Source: JAJXWB01 sp046349085
GTDB lineage: Bacteria > Pseudomonadota > Alphaproteobacteria > Rhizobiales > Beijerinckiaceae
Direction: 5' to 3'
Assembly (NCBI GenBank): GCA_046349085.1
Contig: JAXMDA010000001.1
Location: forward strand, 248,001 to 312,000
DNA: 64,000 bases
Shown one piece after another: positions 61,373 to 64,000 of the stretch; position 1 is the first letter of the stretch; the number at the start of each line of letters is the position of its first letter. Both the position numbers and the translations under genes were made by a program. Under the pieces are notes generated by a model. The model had not been told where the DNA came from. It saw nothing but the letters and a program-made list of their open reading frames with translations, and made no database searches.

Positions 61373-62878
61373 TCAGGATTTCGCGCGCGCGGCGGGTTGT
61401 TCCCCGCTATCGCCGCCGGTCTGCGCCGGATTGGCGGGGGGTCTAAGCAGGATTTCGAAGGCCGCCCCGGGCCAGACCGGGTCGTCGACCTCCTTCAGTC
61501 TGATCGTCCCGCCATGCGCGCGCACGAGATCGGCGGCGATGGCGAGCCCCAGGCCGGTGCCGCCCGGCCGCGCCGCGCCACGGAAGGCCGAAAACAGGTT
61601 GTCGCGGGCGGCAGGCGGCAAGCCCGGCCCATTGTCGGCGACCACGATCGAGACCGAACCGTCGCCGCGTTCCGCATGGAGCCGGATCGCCGGCGGACCG
61701 ACCGTGGAGCCCGCGCTGTCCAGGGCCTCGACGGCGTTGCGGAACAGGTTGAGCAGCGCGCGGAAGAACTGCTCGCGATCAACATGGATGATGAAGTCCT
61801 GCGGCGCATCGTTGCGGAAGTCGATGGTCGAGCGCGCCGACAGCATGGCCGTTTCCGCCGCTTCGGCGGCAATCAGCCTGAGCGGCGTCGGCGCCGGGCG
61901 GGGCTTTTCGTCGGCGGAGCGCCCATAGGTCAGCGTCGCCTGACAAAAGCGGATCGCGCGGTCGAGCGTGGCGACCAGTTTCGGCGCCAGGCGCACGACC
62001 AGCGGATCCGAGGCCGAGGCCATGCGATCGGAGATCAGCTGCGCCGACGTCAGCATGTTGCGCAGGTCATGATTGATCTTGGCGACGGCCAGGCCGAGCG
62101 CCGCAAGCCGCTTCTTTTCGGAAAGCTCCCGCGCGAGCGCGCGTTCCATGTCCGCCAGCGCCTCTTCGGCCGCGCCAATCTCATGCCGCGCGCCAGACGG
62201 CGCGATGATACGGGCGTCGTCTTCCGGCGCGGCGGCGAAAGCGACGACATTGCCGGTCAAACGCCGCACCGGGGCCAGCACCATAATCGACAGCGCAGCG
62301 ACAGCGAGCAGCGCGACGATCAACGAAATCGCCAGCGACAGGAGAAGGATGTTGAGCGAATAGGCGCCCATGGCCGCCTTCAACGGCTTCTCGTCAAGGG
62401 CGACCTCGACATATTCGGCGCCCATCGGCGCCTGGCCGCGCACATCGAGCACGCGGCCGGGGCGCGCCGTCAGCGTGCCGAAAGCCGCGGAAATCGCCTG
62501 CCATGCAGATTGATCGCGCAGGTCTGCGACCTCGTCGACCTCCGGCGGCATGTCGGTCACGGCGAGCATCCGGCGACTGTCGGGACGCTTCAGCACGATC
62601 ATGCGCGCGCCGACGCTATCGAGAATGGCGACCTTGAGGCTCTGGGGAACCATGCCTTCCGGCGCGGCGTCGAGAACGAGAGCCGCCGTATAGGCGGCGG
62701 AGAGACGCGTGCGCAGCCAGTTGTTGCGGAAGTTGGCGATCGAGGGAACGTAGATCGCGACTTCCGCGAGCAAGACGAAGGCGACAATGAGCAGGAGGAC
62801 GCGGCCGGCAAGGCCGAAGCGCGGCAGCCCGACCGCTGCGCTCGCCGCCCTTCCCTGCGCGTTCGCCGCCTCGTCCAT
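61373..62878 (-). CDS. Sensor histidine kinase
   Basis: 501 residues. Two membrane helices (about 24-46 and 173-201) flank a periplasmic sensor domain of about 125 residues. A HAMP-like segment, then the dimerisation helix with His270 ('AVAKINHDLRNMLTSAQLISDRM') and an HATPase domain: 'LFRNAVEAL' (N box), 'DNGPGLP' (G1) and 'GGTGLGLAIA' (G2). The His context HDLRN is a recognised variant of HExxN/T. No response regulator is encoded nearby. It is 3 bp after the flavoprotein gene and probably co-transcribed with it. Confidence 0.92.
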   Translation of the reverse strand: MDEAANAQGRAASAAVGLPRFGLAGRVLLLIVAFVLLAEVAIYVPSIANFRNNWLRTRLSAAYTAALVLDAAPEGMVPQSLKVAILDSVGARMIVLKRPDSRRMLAVTDMPPEVDEVADLRDQSAWQAISAAFGTLTARPGRVLDVRGQAPMGAEYVEVALDEKPLKAAMGAYSLNILLLSLAISLIVALLAVAALSIMVLAPVRRLTGNVVAFAAAPEDDARIIAPSGARHEIGAAEEALADMERALARELSEKKRLAALGLAVAKINHDLRNMLTSAQLISDRMASASDPLVVRLAPKLVATLDRAIRFCQATLTYGRSADEKPRPAPTPLRLIAAEAAETAMLSARSTIDFRNDAPQDFIIHVDREQFFRALLNLFRNAVEALDSAGSTVGPPAIRLHAERGDGSVSIVVADNGPGLPPAARDNLFSAFRGAARPGGTGLGLAIAADLVRAHGGTIRLKEVDDPVWPGAAFEILLRPPANPAQTGGDSGEQPAARAKS

Positions 62879-62881
62879 GCG

Positions 62882-64000
62882 TCACCCGAATCTGCGCAGC
62901 AAGCGCAGAACGCTCGTCATCCACGGCCGGTCGATCTTGTCCGCATAGACGCCGAAAGCGGCGCGCCGCGAGACTTCCGACACGGTCGGATAGGCGAAGA
63001 TCGCATTGGCCATGTCCTGCGCCATCAAGCCTTTCGACAGGGCGAGCGACCAGGGCGCAATCAACTCGCCGGCCGAGCGCCCCGCGATCCCACAGCCGAG
63101 CACGCGTCCGTCGCGCGCCGTGACGGCCTTGATATGGCCCTCCATCGCGCCTTCCGCACGGGCGCGGTCGTTCTCGGCAAGACTCCAGCGCAGAACGCGA
63201 ATCCTGCGGTGTCGCTCGCGCGCTTCCGTCTCGGAAAGGCCGACCCAGGCGATTTCCGGATCTGTATAGGTCACGCGCGGAACGTTTTCGTGGCGCGCGC
63301 GCGCCGGCAGGCGAAACAGCGCCTGCCGCAGCACGAGTCCGGCCTGATAATTGGCGGCGGCCGTCAGGCGCGCGCCGCCTGCCAGGTCGCCCACGGCATA
63401 GACGCGACGGTTGCTCGTTCGCAGGTTGCCGCCGGTCGTCACGCCGGCGCGGTTGAATTTCACGCCGGCCGCCTCGAGACCGAGATTGTCGACATTCGCC
63501 TTGCGCCCGGCCGCAACCAGCAGATGCGTGCCGTCGATCGTTTCCTCGACTTCATGGCCGGCGAGCACGACGCGCACGCCCTCCGGCCGCGGCTCGATGC
63601 GCGCGATCCTCTTGCCCTCGCGGATATCGACGCCTTCGCGGCGGAGGCGGTTGAGCGCGACAGCGGCGAGTTCCGGGTCCTCGCGCGAAAGCGCCTGTTC
63701 CGCCTCGATCACGATCGCCTCCGATCCGAGGCGGCGGAAGGCCTGCGCGAGCTCGATTCCCTGCGCGCCGCCGCCGACGACGACAAGCCGGCGCGGCAGC
63801 GTGTCGATGTCGAAGATCGTCTCGTTGGTGAGGTAGCGCACGAATTCGAGCCCATGAATCGGCGGCACGAACGACGAAGAGCCTGTCGCCAGCACGAAAC
63901 GGCGCGCGCGAATGGAAAAATCGCCCGCCTCGACCGTCTTCCGGTCGGCGAAGCGCGCCGTCGCGCGGATGACGCGCACGCCCATGGCTTCGTAGCGCGC
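62882..64000 (-). CDS. Dihydrolipoamide-dehydrogenase/mercuric-reductase-like flavoprotein (partial)
   Basis: The 3' part of a pyridine-nucleotide disulfide oxidoreductase. The 5' end, including the FAD-binding start and any redox CxxxxC, lies beyond the window (the frame is open at 64000). Visible are 'VLATGSSSFVPP', 'LVVVGGGAQGIELAQAFRRLGSEAIVIEA' (NAD site), 'VYAVGDLAGGARLTAAANYQAG' (FAD site) and the dimerisation domain 'VPRVTYTDPEIAWVGLSE', ending in 'FAYPTVSEVSRRAAFG'. The usual His-Glu pair of lipoamide dehydrogenase is not obvious in that last segment. It probably shares an operon with the histidine kinase. Confidence 0.88.
   Translation of the reverse strand, partial: ARYEAMGVRVIRATARFADRKTVEAGDFSIRARRFVLATGSSSFVPPIHGLEFVRYLTNETIFDIDTLPRRLVVVGGGAQGIELAQAFRRLGSEAIVIEAEQALSREDPELAAVALNRLRREGVDIREGKRIARIEPRPEGVRVVLAGHEVEETIDGTHLLVAAGRKANVDNLGLEAAGVKFNRAGVTTGGNLRTSNRRVYAVGDLAGGARLTAAANYQAGLVLRQALFRLPARARHENVPRVTYTDPEIAWVGLSETEARERHRRIRVLRWSLAENDRARAEGAMEGHIKAVTARDGRVLGCGIAGRSAGELIAPWSLALSKGLMAQDMANAIFAYPTVSEVSRRAAFGVYADKIDRPWMTSVLRLLRRFG

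Noticed and set aside
1..64000. CRISPR arrays, insertion sequences, prophage genes, rRNA operons, toxin-antitoxin pairs
   Set aside because: I found no regularly spaced repeats, transposase or integrase motifs, phage structural genes or rRNA sequence on reading both strands.

Overview
The window is high-GC DNA from a bacterial chromosome. Form II RuBisCO with a CbbR-type regulator, alphaproteobacterial-type aryl-CoA and liv-type transport genes, a KGG-repeat stress protein and overall codon use suggest an alphaproteobacterium, probably Hyphomicrobiales in the Beijerinckiaceae/Rhodoblastus/Rhodopseudomonas neighbourhood. That placement is inference; no rRNA is present. I see no phage, insertion sequence or CRISPR array.

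Layout. 0.2-4.7 kb: KGG stress protein, siroheme synthase, a c-type cytochrome, then a HAD phosphatase / SDR / CMD-like operon. 4.7-17.3 kb: a capsule or exopolysaccharide export locus with an ABC-2 permease and ATPase (KpsM/KpsT type), two different polysaccharide co-polymerases, a Wza-type lipoprotein, a large two-domain glycosyltransferase, a GT4 enzyme, and a translationally coupled small protein / SGNH / GSCFA / GT module. 17.4-23.6 kb: a metal-uptake group (PepSY membrane protein, TonB receptor, DUF2946-like protein) and a CorA-like membrane protein. 24.0-30.4 kb: a complete branched-chain amino acid type ABC operon carrying an AMP-ligase-like gene whose catalytic motifs look eroded. 30.6-33.3 kb: a sigma-54 promoter, an FNT-family nitrite/formate channel and a fused PP2C phosphatase-Ser/Thr kinase.

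33.3-42.2 kb: a divergent acyl-CoA catabolic island (TetR, two acyl-CoA synthetases and an enoyl-CoA hydratase on one side; SCP2 thiolase, paired MaoC hydratases, SDR and nitronate-monooxygenase-like enzyme on the other). 42.2-46.8 kb: mostly small or envelope proteins on the minus strand, with an orphan membrane-anchored TAXI protein, an alpha/beta-hydrolase lipoprotein, a DUF2721 protein and a tandem HdeA-like periplasmic protein. 47.1-48.1 kb: an AraC-family regulator. 48.4-55.9 kb: cbbR divergent from cbbF-cbbP-cbbT-cbbA-cbbM, a Calvin cycle operon with form II RuBisCO.

56.2-59.8 kb: a compact MarR / aryl-CoA monooxygenase / EntE-like aryl-CoA ligase module. Both of its divergent promoters carry the same palindrome, which predicts shared repression by the MarR protein. 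60.0-64.0 kb: a secreted BamE-like protein, tRNA-Arg(ACG), an orphan sensor histidine kinase and the 3' part of a dihydrolipoamide-dehydrogenase-like flavoprotein that runs off the window.

Together the window describes a metabolically flexible, surface-polysaccharide-producing bacterium capable of CO2 fixation and of using aromatic and branched or fatty acyl substrates. Start codons were chosen from ribosome binding sites, family alignment and overlap with neighbours. Functions are from motif recognition only; no database search was run.
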